DNA of 64,000 nucleotides from contig JAHCID010000007.1 in NCBI GenBank assembly GCA_026129405.1, positions 124,001 through 188,000 of the forward strand, read 5' to 3'. This document shows, in pieces, positions 28,383 to 37,165 of the stretch. The notes beneath the pieces are model-generated. The model was not told the DNA's origin. It made no database searches and saw only the letters and a list, made by a program, of their open reading frames with translations. Each line of letters begins with the position of its first letter. Positions within the stretch are counted from its first letter, which is position 1. Source of the DNA: a bacterium (GTDB taxonomy: Bacteria > Desulfobacterota > Binatia > DP-6). Made by a program: the position numbers and the translations under genes.

Positions 28383-29891
28383 ATGGACGGGCCGGTGGCG
28401 GGCGGGCTCCTCGGGCGCATCGAGCGCCTCGGCAACCGCCTGCCGGATCCCGTGACCATCTTCGTGTTGCTCGGGGCCGCGACGCTGGCGGCGTCGTCGA
28501 TCGCCGCGCACCTCGGCCTCGCGGTGACGCATCCCGTGACCGGCGCGCGCGTCGGTGTGGTCGACCTGCTGTCGTCGGCGGGCCTGCGCACCGTGTTGAC
28601 GGGCGTGGTCCCGAACTTCACCGGCTTCGCGCCGCTCGGCGTCGTGCTGACGGTGATGCTCGGGATCGGCATCGCCGAGCGCAGCGGGCTCCTCGCCGCG
28701 GTGCTGCGGGCCTCGGTCACCGGCGTGCCGCCGCGGCTGGTGACGCCGGCCGTCGTGCTCGCGGGGCTCAACTCCCACGTCGCCGCCGACGCCGGCTACG
28801 TCGTGCTGACGCCGCTCGCGGCCCTGCTCTTCGCGACCCTCGGCCGCCACCCGCTCGCCGGCGTCGCCGCCGTGTTCGCCGGCGTCGCGGGCGGCTTCTC
28901 GGCCAACCTCTTCCTGTCGGCGCTCGACCCGATGCTGGCCGGGCTCACGCAGGAGGCGGCGCGGCTGTGGGATCCGTCGTACACCGTCTACGCGACGGCG
29001 AACTACTGGTTCCTCGCCGCCTCGGTGCCGCTGCTGACGCTGGTGGGCTGGTTCGTCTCCGACCGCATCGTCGAGCCGCGGCTCGGCGCCTGGACGCCGC
29101 CCGCCGACGTGCCGGCGCTGACCCCGCTCGACGCGCTCGAGCGCCGCGGGCTGCGCTGGGCGGGCGTCGCCGTCGTGGTCGCGCTCGCCGGCGTGGTCGC
29201 GCTCGCCCTGCCCGGCGCGCCGCTGCGCGCGCCCGAGACGGGCGACCTGGAGCCGTTCTTCGCGAGCCTCGTGACGCTGCTGACGGTGGTGTTCGCCGTC
29301 CCCGGCATCGCCTACGGCGTCGCCACCGGCTCGCTGCGCTCGGACCGCGACGCCGCCGGCATGATGGCGCGGGCGATGGCCGACATGGGGCCCTACGTCG
29401 TGCTCGCGTTCTTCGCCGGACAGTTCGTCGCCTGGTTCCGCCAGTCGGAGCTGGGGCTCGTGGTCGCGATCTCGGGTGCGAATGCGCTCCGCGCCGCCGA
29501 CCTGAACGGCGTGCCCCTCCTCCTCGGATTCGTGGGCCTCACCGCGTTCATCGATCTCATCATGGCGAGCGCCTCGGCCAAATGGGCCGCGATGGCACCC
29601 GTCTTCGTGCCCATGTTCATGGCGCTCGGCTGGTCGCCCGAGGTGACGCAGGCGCTCTACCGGGTCGGCGATTCCTTCGCCAACTGCGTCACGCCCCTGA
29701 ACCCCTACTTCCCGATCGTCATCGTGGCCGTGCGCCGCTGGGCCCCCGAGGTGCGGCTCGGCACGCTGCTCGCGGCGATGGTGCCGTACGCCGTCGCCTT
29801 CGGCGTCGCCTGGAGCGCCCTGGCCGTCGCCTGGGTGCTCCTCGGTCTCCCGCTGGGGCCCGGCGCCCCCATCCGCTTCCCGCCCGGGTGA
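28383..29891 (+). CDS. AbgT-family transporter
   Basis: A 502-residue membrane protein of the AbgT/YdaH family (p-aminobenzoyl-glutamate transporters, some acting as antimetabolite exporters). The family start GRIERLGNRLPDPVTIFVLL is clear. Other hallmarks are GLNSHVAADAGYVVLTPLAA near residues 118-140 and the later SASAKWAAMAPVFVPMFM and NCVTPLNPYFPI segments, which line the re-entrant substrate site. About nine TM helices plus two hairpins are expected. The substrate is unconfirmed. ATG 28383 has TATCAC 14 nt upstream. Confidence 0.9.
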   Translation: MDGPVAGGLLGRIERLGNRLPDPVTIFVLLGAATLAASSIAAHLGLAVTHPVTGARVGVVDLLSSAGLRTVLTGVVPNFTGFAPLGVVLTVMLGIGIAERSGLLAAVLRASVTGVPPRLVTPAVVLAGLNSHVAADAGYVVLTPLAALLFATLGRHPLAGVAAVFAGVAGGFSANLFLSALDPMLAGLTQEAARLWDPSYTVYATANYWFLAASVPLLTLVGWFVSDRIVEPRLGAWTPPADVPALTPLDALERRGLRWAGVAVVVALAGVVALALPGAPLRAPETGDLEPFFASLVTLLTVVFAVPGIAYGVATGSLRSDRDAAGMMARAMADMGPYVVLAFFAGQFVAWFRQSELGLVVAISGANALRAADLNGVPLLLGFVGLTAFIDLIMASASAKWAAMAPVFVPMFMALGWSPEVTQALYRVGDSFANCVTPLNPYFPIVIVAVRRWAPEVRLGTLLAAMVPYAVAFGVAWSALAVAWVLLGLPLGPGAPIRFPPG

Positions 29892-29980
29892 GACCCGGTG
29901 CGCGCCGGGCCAATCGCCTGACACCTCCAGCCGCTGGCGCCAACGCCCGATACTGTTACAAGGACGAGCTCACCCCGGGC

Positions 29981-30757
29981 ATGGGCGAGGGCGCACATAT
30001 CGAGTTCGAAGCGGTGGAGATGGGCTTCGGCGGGCGAACGGTCTTCCGGAACCTGTCGTGCGTCATGCCCCGCGGGCGCATCACCGTGATCCTGGGCGGC
30101 AGCGGCTCGGGCAAGAGCACGATGCTGCGCCTGATCGGCGGCCTCGTGCAGCCGCGGGCCGGCCACATCCGCGTCGACGGCCGCGACGTCACCCGGCTCT
30201 CCGAGCGCGAGCTCTACGAGGTGCGCCGCGGGGTCGGCATGCTGTTCCAGAGCGGGGCGCTGCTCGACTCGATGTCGGTCTTCGACAACCTCGCCTTCCC
30301 GCTGCGCGAGCACACCGATCTCGACGAGACCGCCATCGCGACCGAGGTGCACGACCGGCTCGCCGCCGTCGGGCTGCGCGACGTCGACGACCTCCTGCCG
30401 AGCCAGCTCTCGGGCGGCATGGTGAAGCGCGTGGGACTCGCGCGCGCGATCATCCGCCGCCCCGGCATCGTCCTCGCCGACGAGCCGTTCTCCGGCCTCG
30501 ATCCCATCTCGACGAAGCGCATCGAGGGCCTCCTGCGCCGGATCAACGCCGGCCACGGGCTCACCCTGGTCGTCGTCTCGCACGACATCGACTCCACCAT
30601 GCGCATGGCCGACTGGATCGTGCTGCTCCAGGACGGCGGCGCCGTCCAGGGTCCGCCCGCCGAGCTGCGCCAGAGCCCGGACCGGCGCGTCCGCGCCTTC
30701 CTCGGGGAAGACCCCGGTGACGAGCACGACCCGTCGGCGCTCTCGGAGACGGCGTGA
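29981..30757 (+). CDS. mlaF: MlaF, ATPase of the Mla phospholipid transport system
   Basis: A 258-residue ABC ATPase. Walker A is GGSGSGKST (39-47), Q-loop FQSGALLDS, signature LSGGM (143-147) and Walker B LADEPF (165-170). The S-G-A-L-F/L-D-S-M-S-V-F-D-N and S-G-G-M-x-K-R segments are diagnostic of the MlaF/Ttg2A group. It drives lipid movement between inner and outer membrane. It is the first gene of mlaFEDAC. A TACTGT hexamer at 29951-29956, about 30 nt before the ATG, may be its -10 element. Confidence 0.95.
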   Translation: MGEGAHIEFEAVEMGFGGRTVFRNLSCVMPRGRITVILGGSGSGKSTMLRLIGGLVQPRAGHIRVDGRDVTRLSERELYEVRRGVGMLFQSGALLDSMSVFDNLAFPLREHTDLDETAIATEVHDRLAAVGLRDVDDLLPSQLSGGMVKRVGLARAIIRRPGIVLADEPFSGLDPISTKRIEGLLRRINAGHGLTLVVVSHDIDSTMRMADWIVLLQDGGAVQGPPAELRQSPDRRVRAFLGEDPGDEHDPSALSETA

Positions 30758-31533
30758 TGCTCGGGCCGATCCGCGACCTCGGCTTCCTCGCCGTGCGCAC
30801 GGTCGCCGACCTCGGCCGGATGGCGCAGTTCGCCGGCGACGTCGTCCGCTGCATCGTCCTGCCGCCGTACCGCTTCCGGGCGCTGCTCGACGAGATGTAC
30901 AAGCTGGGCGTCCTGTCCCTGGTCGTGATCTGCGTCTGCGGGCTCGCGGTGGGGATGGTGCTGGGCCTCCAGGGCTACAACACGCTCGAGCGCTTCGGCG
31001 CCACGGGCGCGCTCGGGGCGGTCGTCGGCCTGAGCCTCGTGCGCGAGCTCGGACCCGTGCTGACGGCGCTCCTCGCCACCGGCCGCGCCGGCTCCGCCAC
31101 CGCGGCGGAGATCGGCACGATGGTCGCCACCGAGCAGCTCGACGGCCTGCGCATGATGTCCATCGACCCGGTCGACGTCGTCGTCACGCCGAAGGCCGTG
31201 GCCATGGTGCTGGTGATGCCGCTGCTGTCGGCCCTGTTCATCGTGTGCGGCGTGTTCGGCGGCTACCTCGTCGGCGTGAAGCTGCTCGGCGTCGACGGCG
31301 GCGCCTACCTGTCGAGCCTCGAGACCTCGGTCGACTTCCACGACGACGTGCTCGGCAGCCTCGTGAAGGCGGTGGTGTTCGGCGGTCTGGTCGGGCTGAT
31401 CGCGACCTACCGCGGGTTCACGAGCGCGCCGACGTCGGCGGGCGTGAGCGCCGCCACGACCGCGACCGTCGTGGTCGGCTCGGTGTCCATCCTGCTGATC
31501 GACTACGTCATCACTGCGCTGTGGGGGGTATGA
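30757..31533 (+). CDS. mlaE: MlaE, permease of the Mla system
   Basis: About 258 residues of the MlaE/YrbE permease fold: five to six TM helices with the conserved G-x-x-L-V-R-E-L-G-P-V-L-T-A-L-L motif, then G-R-A-G-S-A-x-x-A-E-I-G-T-M and E-Q-x-D-A/G-L. It forms the inner-membrane channel with MlaF and MlaD. It starts at ATG 30757, overlapping the mlaF stop by 1 bp. A GTG one codon earlier is an alternative. Confidence 0.95.
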   Translation: MLGPIRDLGFLAVRTVADLGRMAQFAGDVVRCIVLPPYRFRALLDEMYKLGVLSLVVICVCGLAVGMVLGLQGYNTLERFGATGALGAVVGLSLVRELGPVLTALLATGRAGSATAAEIGTMVATEQLDGLRMMSIDPVDVVVTPKAVAMVLVMPLLSALFIVCGVFGGYLVGVKLLGVDGGAYLSSLETSVDFHDDVLGSLVKAVVFGGLVGLIATYRGFTSAPTSAGVSAATTATVVVGSVSILLIDYVITALWGV

Positions 31534-31537
31534 GCAC

Positions 31538-32014
31538 GTGAGCCGTTCTCCGGGACGCGATCTCCTCGTCGGACTCTTCGTCGTCGCGGGCCTCGCGGCC
31601 ATCGCCTACCTGTCCCTGCGCGTCGGCGGGGTCACGTTCACGACCACCGAGCCGCTCGTCGTCTACGCCGACTTCGACGAGCTCGGGGGCCTCAAGGCGC
31701 GCGCGCCGGTGGTGATCTCGGGCGTGAAGGTCGGCCAGGTGAGCGGCATCGCGCTCGACCAGGACTACCGCGCCCGCGCGACCCTCCAGCTCGACCCGGC
31801 GCTGCGGCTGCCGAGCGACACCTCGGCCTCGATCGTGACCGCCGGCCTCCTCGGCGACCGCTACGTCTCGCTTCAGCTCGGCGGCGACGACACTCTCCTC
31901 AAGTCGGGCGATGCGCTCGCGTTCACGGAGTCGGCGGTGCTGCTCGAGCGGCTGCTGGGGAAGTTCATCCACAATACGGACGTCGGAAAGGGCGACGGAG
32001 GGGGAGGATCGTGA
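31538..32014 (+). CDS. mlaD: MlaD, MCE-domain lipid-binding protein
   Basis: 158 residues: N-terminal TM anchor (LLVGLFVVAGLAAIAYLSL), then one MCE domain. It carries the YADFDELGGLKARAPVVISG and V-K-V-G-Q-V motifs and T-A-G-L-L-G-D-R-Y-V. It is a periplasmic hexameric lipid channel in the Mla complex. Length is normal for MlaD (150-185). The GTG start is 4 bp after the mlaE stop. Confidence 0.94.
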   Translation: MSRSPGRDLLVGLFVVAGLAAIAYLSLRVGGVTFTTTEPLVVYADFDELGGLKARAPVVISGVKVGQVSGIALDQDYRARATLQLDPALRLPSDTSASIVTAGLLGDRYVSLQLGGDDTLLKSGDALAFTESAVLLERLLGKFIHNTDVGKGDGGGGS

Positions 32015-32832
32015 TGTCGCGTCTCGCATGGCTCGGGGCTGCGCTCGGGCTGGGGCTCTGTCTCGCGGGCGGCGCGCCCCCGGCCCACGCCGACGAGAGT
32101 GCCCCGGAGGTGGAGCGGCCGGCGACGGCCGCCCCGGCGGCAGCACAGGCGCAGACGCCTGCCGAGGTCGCGCCCCAGATCGTGGAGTACGACCCCTGGG
32201 AGGGCTTCAACCGCAAGATCTTCGCCTTCAACGACGGCCTCGACACCTGGGTGCTCGAGCCCACGGCGAGGGGCTGGGCGTACATCACGCCGCAGCCGAT
32301 GCGCACCGGGTTCTCGAACTTCTTCAACAACCTGCGCTTCCCGGTGAACTTCGTGAACAACGTCTTCCAGCTGAAGCTGTTCGACGCCTCGCAGGACGTG
32401 GCCCGCTTCGTCGTCAACACGGCGATCGGCGGCGCCGGCTTCCTCGACCCGGCGAGCGACCTCGGCCTGCGCCAGTCGTACGAGGACTTCGGCCAGACCA
32501 TGGCGCACTGGGGCACGCCCGCCGGGCCCTACTTCGTGCTCCCCATCCTCGGCCCGTCGACCGTGCGCGACACCGCCGGGCTGCCCGTCGACGCCGCCGC
32601 GACGATCTATCCGTTCTTCGTCAGCGCGGCGGTGACGATCGGCCCGCGCATCCTCGACGTGATCAACACCCGCGCCGCCTTCCTGAGCGAGGTCGCGGAG
32701 GCGAAGGAGGCGTCGTTCGACTACTACGTCTTCGTGCGCAACGCCTATCTCCAGCGCCGGCAGGCGCTCATCGAGGACCGCGCGGAAAAGGACAAGACCT
32801 ATGACGACAGCCTCTACGAGATCGTGGACTGA
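32014..32832 (+). CDS. mlaA: MlaA (VacJ) outer-membrane lipoprotein-like component
   Basis: About 272 residues. The N-terminal export signal (LAWLGAALGLGLCLAGG) has a Cys but no clear lipobox, so lipidation is uncertain. The MlaA signature follows: YDPWEGFNRKIFAFND, then NFFNNLRFPVNFVNNVFQLK, F-L-D-P-A, and D-F-G-Q-T-M-A-H-W-G-T-P-x-G-P-Y. It removes mislocalised phospholipid from the outer leaflet. ATG 32014 is preferred over GTG 32011 because of the GGAGG-rich stretch just upstream. It overlaps mlaD by 1 bp and mlaC by 32 bp. Confidence 0.93.
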   Translation: MSRLAWLGAALGLGLCLAGGAPPAHADESAPEVERPATAAPAAAQAQTPAEVAPQIVEYDPWEGFNRKIFAFNDGLDTWVLEPTARGWAYITPQPMRTGFSNFFNNLRFPVNFVNNVFQLKLFDASQDVARFVVNTAIGGAGFLDPASDLGLRQSYEDFGQTMAHWGTPAGPYFVLPILGPSTVRDTAGLPVDAAATIYPFFVSAAVTIGPRILDVINTRAAFLSEVAEAKEASFDYYVFVRNAYLQRRQALIEDRAEKDKTYDDSLYEIVD

Positions 32833-33430
32833 GCGCCTCGCCCTCGGGGCCTTCGTGCTGCTCGCGACCGTCGCGGTGGCGCGCGCCGGGGAGGATCCGA
32901 AGGCGGTCGTGCAGGCGAACGCCGACCGGATCATCGCGGTCCTCTCGAACGAGGCGCTGTCGCAGGAGCAGAAGCGCCAGCAGGTGGAGGACATCGTCGT
33001 CTCGGGCGTCGACTTCGAGATCCTCTCGCGCCTCGTCCTGGCGCGGAACTGGAGCCGCTTCTCGCCCGCGCAGCAGGACGAGTTCATGCGCGAGTTCCGC
33101 CGCCACCTCTCGCAGACCTACGGCCGGCGCCTCGACCAGTACCGCAACGAGAAGATCCAGGTGACCAGCGAGCGCACCGAGTCGAACGGCGACGTCACCG
33201 TGAAGTCGCGCATCCTGCGCGGCGGCGCGGGCGCCGACGTCGACCTCGACTACCGGCTGCGCAAGGTCGACGGGCAGTGGAAGATCATCGACTTCGTGAT
33301 CGAGCAGGTGAGCCTGGTGTCGAACTTCCGCTCGCAGTTCCAGGACATCGTAGCGTCGGGCGGGCCCGAGAGGCTGCTCACGGTGCTGCGCGAGAAGACG
33401 GCGAAGGGCGAGGAGTTCAAGGCGTCCTGA
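32801..33430 (+). CDS. mlaC: MlaC (Ttg2D) periplasmic lipid carrier
   Basis: 209 residues with a signal peptide (LALGAFVLLATVAVARA), then the MlaC fold: D-F-E-I-L-S-R-L-V-L-A-R-N-W-S, Q-Q-D-E-F-M-R-E-F-R, and W-K-I-I-D-F-V-I-E-Q-V-S-L-V-S-N-F-R-S-Q-F near the end. It shuttles phospholipid across the periplasm between MlaA and MlaFED. It overlaps mlaA by 32 bp. It is the last operon gene, and no clear terminator is seen in the following 110 bp. Confidence 0.94.
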   Translation: MTTASTRSWTERLALGAFVLLATVAVARAGEDPKAVVQANADRIIAVLSNEALSQEQKRQQVEDIVVSGVDFEILSRLVLARNWSRFSPAQQDEFMREFRRHLSQTYGRRLDQYRNEKIQVTSERTESNGDVTVKSRILRGGAGADVDLDYRLRKVDGQWKIIDFVIEQVSLVSNFRSQFQDIVASGGPERLLTVLREKTAKGEEFKAS

Positions 33431-33547
33431 GGCCGCGCCGGGCGCGCCTGCGGTCGGCTTCGGTGGCCGTACGGCCCGTGCAGCGACGCGTCTGACACGG
33501 TGCGGGGTTGATGGCACGGAGGGCGACGCGGTACCCATGCCGGCGTC

Positions 33548-34813
33548 ATGCGCGCCGCGTTGGGGCTGGTGGCCCTGCTCGTCCCTGGCCTCGTGGCCGC
33601 TGCCGTCGGCCCCGGGGACCATCCGCGGACCGGCGACGTCGCGGGGACGCCGCGGGACTGGGTGCTGCACGTCCCGCCCGGATACGACGGCACGCGGGAC
33701 CTGCCGCTGGTCCTCGACCTGCACGGCTGGACGTCGACCGGCGCCGAGCAGCGCATCGTCTCCGGGATCCAGGCGGTGGCCGATCGCGAGGGCGTCCTCG
33801 TGGTGTGGCCGAACGGCGTCGACAACGCCTGGAACGCCGGCATCTGCTGCGCCGGCGCCAGCCGGGACGACGTCGCCTTCCTGCGCGAGGTGGTCGCGCG
33901 CACGGCCGCCGAGGTCCGCGTCGACCCCGAGCGCATCTACGCGACGGGCCTCTCGAACGGCGGCGCCATGTCGCATCGCCTCGCCTGCGACGCCGCCGAC
34001 CTCTTCGCGGCGGTGGCGCCGATGGCCTTCCCGCTGCCGTACGCCGACTTCGCGGACTGCCGGCCGGCGCGCGCCATCCCGGTGCTGACCGTGATGGGCC
34101 TCACCGACACCCTCGTCGCCTACGAGGGCGGCCCGTTCCCGTCCGCGGCCGACACCTTCGCCTGGTGGCGCGACGCGAACGGCTGCACCGGCACGCCGGC
34201 GACCGTGGCCCACGGCGTCGCGCGCTGCGAGACGTACGCGTCGTGCAACGCCGGAGTCGAGGTCTCTCTGTGCAGCGTGGTCGCGCAGGCCTTTCCCGGA
34301 CTGCCGATCAGCGGGCACGTCCTCTACCTGAACGACCAGCTCGTGCTCGCCGAGGAAGCGTGGCGCTTCCTCTCCCGCTTCACGCTGTCCGAGGTCGCAC
34401 CGGCGGCCGAGACCGCGCTCTCGGGCACCGCACGGCTGCGCTTCGGCACCCGCAAGGGCGCGCGCGAGCGCATCACCTGGACGGCGGCGGTGAGCGCCGG
34501 CACGTGGAACGCGACGACCGCCGACGGCGCGAAGCTCGGCGGCAGCGCGCGACGCCGCAAGCGTGCACGCGCAGTGACGCTGACCCCGACCGCCCCGTCG
34601 CTGGAGCGGCTGACCGCCGAGGTGCTCGCGCACGTCGAGGCGCTCACCGGCACGTCGGGCTGGCAGATCACCCTCGACCCGAACGCCGTCCTGCACGTCC
34701 AGCTCGACCGCAACGGCGTCCCGCGGGCGCTGCGCGCCACGCTCCGCATCCGGCGGAGCGACGTGGCAGGCGCCGCCGTGGGTCGCCTCACCCTGGCGCT
34801 GAAGCGCCGCTGA
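33548..34813 (+). CDS. secreted LpqC/PHB-depolymerase-like esterase, copy 1
   Basis: 421 residues: signal peptide (LGLVALLVPGLVAAAV), then an alpha/beta-hydrolase of the poly-hydroxybutyrate depolymerase/feruloyl esterase (LpqC) type. D-L-H-G-W-T-S-T-G precedes the nucleophile elbow GLSNGGAMSH (Gly-x-Ser-x-Gly), with D in M-G-L-T-D-T and His in S-G-H-V. After the catalytic domain comes about 125 residues (L-S-G-T-A-R-L-R-F-G onward) of unknown fold, shared with the next gene. It is probably a periplasmic or secreted enzyme acting on polyesters or aryl esters. Confidence 0.85.
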   Translation: MRAALGLVALLVPGLVAAAVGPGDHPRTGDVAGTPRDWVLHVPPGYDGTRDLPLVLDLHGWTSTGAEQRIVSGIQAVADREGVLVVWPNGVDNAWNAGICCAGASRDDVAFLREVVARTAAEVRVDPERIYATGLSNGGAMSHRLACDAADLFAAVAPMAFPLPYADFADCRPARAIPVLTVMGLTDTLVAYEGGPFPSAADTFAWWRDANGCTGTPATVAHGVARCETYASCNAGVEVSLCSVVAQAFPGLPISGHVLYLNDQLVLAEEAWRFLSRFTLSEVAPAAETALSGTARLRFGTRKGARERITWTAAVSAGTWNATTADGAKLGGSARRRKRARAVTLTPTAPSLERLTAEVLAHVEALTGTSGWQITLDPNAVLHVQLDRNGVPRALRATLRIRRSDVAGAAVGRLTLALKRR

Positions 34814-34831
34814 CACCGGGAGATTCGCCGC

Positions 34832-36094
34832 ATGCTGCTTCCCTCGCTCCTCCTCACCGCCCTGCTGCTCCCGTCGCTCGCGGCGGCGGTCCTCGTGCCC
34901 GGAGACAACGACCGCACCATCGACGTCGGCGGTCAGACGCGCACGTACCGCGTCCACGTGCCGCCCGGCTGGACGCCGGCGAAGCAGGTGCCGCTGGTGC
35001 TCGACATCCACGGCTGGAGCGCGAACGCAGCGGTGCAGCAGGCGCTGTCGGGCCTCGAGGCGGTGAGCAACCGGGAGGGGTTCCTGGTCGTGTGGCCGCA
35101 GGGCCTCAACAACGCGTGGAACGCCGGGGTGTGCTGCGGCAATCCGGGGCTCGACGACGTCGCCTTCCTGCGCGCCGTCATCGAGGCGGCGACGGCCGAA
35201 GGCAACGTCGATCGGCGGCGGACCTACGTCACCGGCCTCTCGAACGGCGGCGCGATGTCGCACAAGCTCGCCTGCGAGGCGTCCGACCTGTTCGCGGCGG
35301 CGGCGCCGATGGCGTTTCCCCTGCCCTATCCGAACCTCGCCACCTGCGCGCCCGCCCGCCCGATGCCGATCCGCATGGTGATGGGCCTGACCGACGTCCT
35401 GGTCGCGTACGAGAACGGCTCGTTCGGCTCGGCGCCGGGGACCTTCGCCCGCTGGCGCGACATCCACGGCTGCTCCGGCACGCCGGCGCTGGTGCCGCAC
35501 GGCGCCGCCCGCTGCGAGACGTTCGCCCCGGCGCAGTGCGCGACAGGCTTCGAGGTGGGCCTGTGCAGCGTCGTCGCACAGGAGTACCCGGGCGCGTTCT
35601 TCAGCGGCCACATCCTCTACGTCAACCCCGACCTGAACCTCGCCGAGGAGGCCTGGGCGTTCTTCGCGCGCAACCTCCTGCCGGTGCCGTTCCCCGCCGA
35701 GCCGCAGGCGTTGCGCGGCACGGCGAAGCTCCGCTTCGGCGGCCGCCGCACGACGTGGAAGGACCTCACCTGGCGGCTCGGCCTCGCCGACACGGCCGTC
35801 GTCGAGACCGACCGCGGCACCATGCTGCGCGCCGCCATCGGCTCCGGGAAGCGGCGCACGCGCACGCTGACGCTCGACGCCGAGAGCCGGCGCGCGCTGC
35901 TCTCGGACGTCGTCGCGCGCATCGAGGCGCTCACCGGGCAGACGGGCTGGAACGTGACGCTCGCCGACGCGCCGCTCGTCTACCAGGTCGACAAGCAGGG
36001 TGCCCCGAAGGTACTGCGCGCGACGCTCCAGATCGTCGGCGCCGACCGCGCCTCGTCCGGCAAGCTGGTCCTGAAGCTGCGGCTGCGACGCTGA
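34832..36094 (+). CDS. secreted LpqC/PHB-depolymerase-like esterase, copy 2
   Basis: A 420-residue paralog of the preceding gene, clearly alignable along its length: signal peptide, D-I-H-G-W-S, nucleophile GLSNGGAMSH, M-G-L-T-D-V, S-G-H-I-L-Y and the same C-terminal module (LRGTAKLRFGGRRTTWKDL). A GGGAGA ribosome-binding site precedes ATG 34832, and the gene is 18 bp after copy 1, so the pair is one transcript. It is probably a tandem duplication that has diverged. Substrate specificity cannot be read. Confidence 0.85.
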   Translation: MLLPSLLLTALLLPSLAAAVLVPGDNDRTIDVGGQTRTYRVHVPPGWTPAKQVPLVLDIHGWSANAAVQQALSGLEAVSNREGFLVVWPQGLNNAWNAGVCCGNPGLDDVAFLRAVIEAATAEGNVDRRRTYVTGLSNGGAMSHKLACEASDLFAAAAPMAFPLPYPNLATCAPARPMPIRMVMGLTDVLVAYENGSFGSAPGTFARWRDIHGCSGTPALVPHGAARCETFAPAQCATGFEVGLCSVVAQEYPGAFFSGHILYVNPDLNLAEEAWAFFARNLLPVPFPAEPQALRGTAKLRFGGRRTTWKDLTWRLGLADTAVVETDRGTMLRAAIGSGKRRTRTLTLDAESRRALLSDVVARIEALTGQTGWNVTLADAPLVYQVDKQGAPKVLRATLQIVGADRASSGKLVLKLRLRR

Positions 36095-36104
36095 CGCGCA
36101 CGGC

Positions 36105-36133
36105 GCGGCCGGGCGACGCCGTCGCCCGGCCGC
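36105..36133. terminator. 13-bp perfect hairpin between convergent operons
   Basis: GCGGCCGGGCGAC (36105-36117) pairs perfectly with GTCGCCCGGCCGC (36121-36133) around a GCC loop. It sits between the esterase pair and the end of the hopanoid operon. No T-tract follows on either strand, so it may be a factor-assisted bidirectional terminator. Confidence 0.55.
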
Positions 36134-36140
36134 CTCGCCG

Positions 36141-37139
36141 TCACGCGCCCATCTGCCAGCGGGCCATGCGCAGCACGTCGCTCGGCGAGTCGCCGAGCTT
36201 GCGCACGACGGACGGCTCGAAGCCGGAGTGCATGAAGCAGTTCTGGCAGCGCGCGTCCTCGCGCGTCTCCCAGTAGTCCCAGTCGACGCCGCCCCAGAAG
36301 TCGCGCCAGGTCGGGTAGTACTTGCCTTCGATCAGGTAGCAGGGACCCTTCCAGCCCTTCGGCGAGCGCGTCGGGTTGCCCCACGGCGTGCACGGGTAGT
36401 CGCGCTTGCCGGCGGCGAACTCGAGGAAGAGCGGCGTCGACGACACCGGGTAGCGCTTCGCCAGCTCGAGCACGCGCGTGAACTTCTCGTGCGTCTCCTG
36501 CTTGTGGAGGAACCGGTCCGCCGCGATCTTCTCGTAGTGGTAGCCGGGCGAGAGCAGGATGCCGTCGATGCCGAGGCCCGTGAGGAAGGCGCACATCTCC
36601 TCGATCTCGTCCATGCCGGTCTCGCGGAAGATCGTGGTGTTGGTGCACACGGCGTAGCCGCGCTGCTTGCCCTCCCTGATCATCTCGATCGCCCGGTCGA
36701 AGGTGCCCGGGCGGTCGGTGATCTTGTCGTGCGTCGCACGCATGCCGTCGAGGTGCACGTTGATCATGAGGCGCTTGTGCGGCGTGCCCTTCTTCCAGAA
36801 GCGGTCGAGGAGGATGCCGTTGGTGCAGACGATGACGTGCTTCTTGCGCGCGATCGTCCGCTCGACCAGCTCGGCCAGCTCCGGATACACCGTCGGCTCG
36901 CCGCCGCAGATCGACACCACCGGCGCCCCGCACTGGTCGACCGCCTCGAGGCATTGGTCGACCGTGAGGCGGTCCTTCAGGTTGCCGTTGTAGCGCTCCG
37001 GCGAGCAGCCGATGCAGGCGAGGTTGCACGTGTGCAGGGGCTCCAGCATCAGCACGAACGGATAGCGCCGGTTGCCGGCCCACCAGTTGCGGAGCTGCCA
37101 CTTCATCATGTCGGTGGCGACGTGCAGGGGAAATCGCAT
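36141..37139 (-). CDS. hpnH: HpnH, hopanoid adenosyltransferase (radical SAM)
   Basis: 332 residues. The radical-SAM cluster motif C-N-L-A-C-I-G-C lies at Cys38, Cys42 and Cys45, followed by CGGEPTVYPEL and a C-terminal SPASM-like Cys set. HpnH adds adenosine to diploptene, the first step to C35 bacteriohopanepolyols. It is the last gene of the operon, 26 bp after hpnE, with a good GGAGGA ribosome-binding site. Its presence means the organism can make extended hopanoids, not only diploptene. Confidence 0.93.
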   Translation of the reverse strand: MRFPLHVATDMMKWQLRNWWAGNRRYPFVLMLEPLHTCNLACIGCSPERYNGNLKDRLTVDQCLEAVDQCGAPVVSICGGEPTVYPELAELVERTIARKKHVIVCTNGILLDRFWKKGTPHKRLMINVHLDGMRATHDKITDRPGTFDRAIEMIREGKQRGYAVCTNTTIFRETGMDEIEEMCAFLTGLGIDGILLSPGYHYEKIAADRFLHKQETHEKFTRVLELAKRYPVSSTPLFLEFAAGKRDYPCTPWGNPTRSPKGWKGPCYLIEGKYYPTWRDFWGGVDWDYWETREDARCQNCFMHSGFEPSVVRKLGDSPSDVLRMARWQMGA

Positions 37140-37165
37140 CGGGTCCTCCGTGTGCTCTCGGGCGC

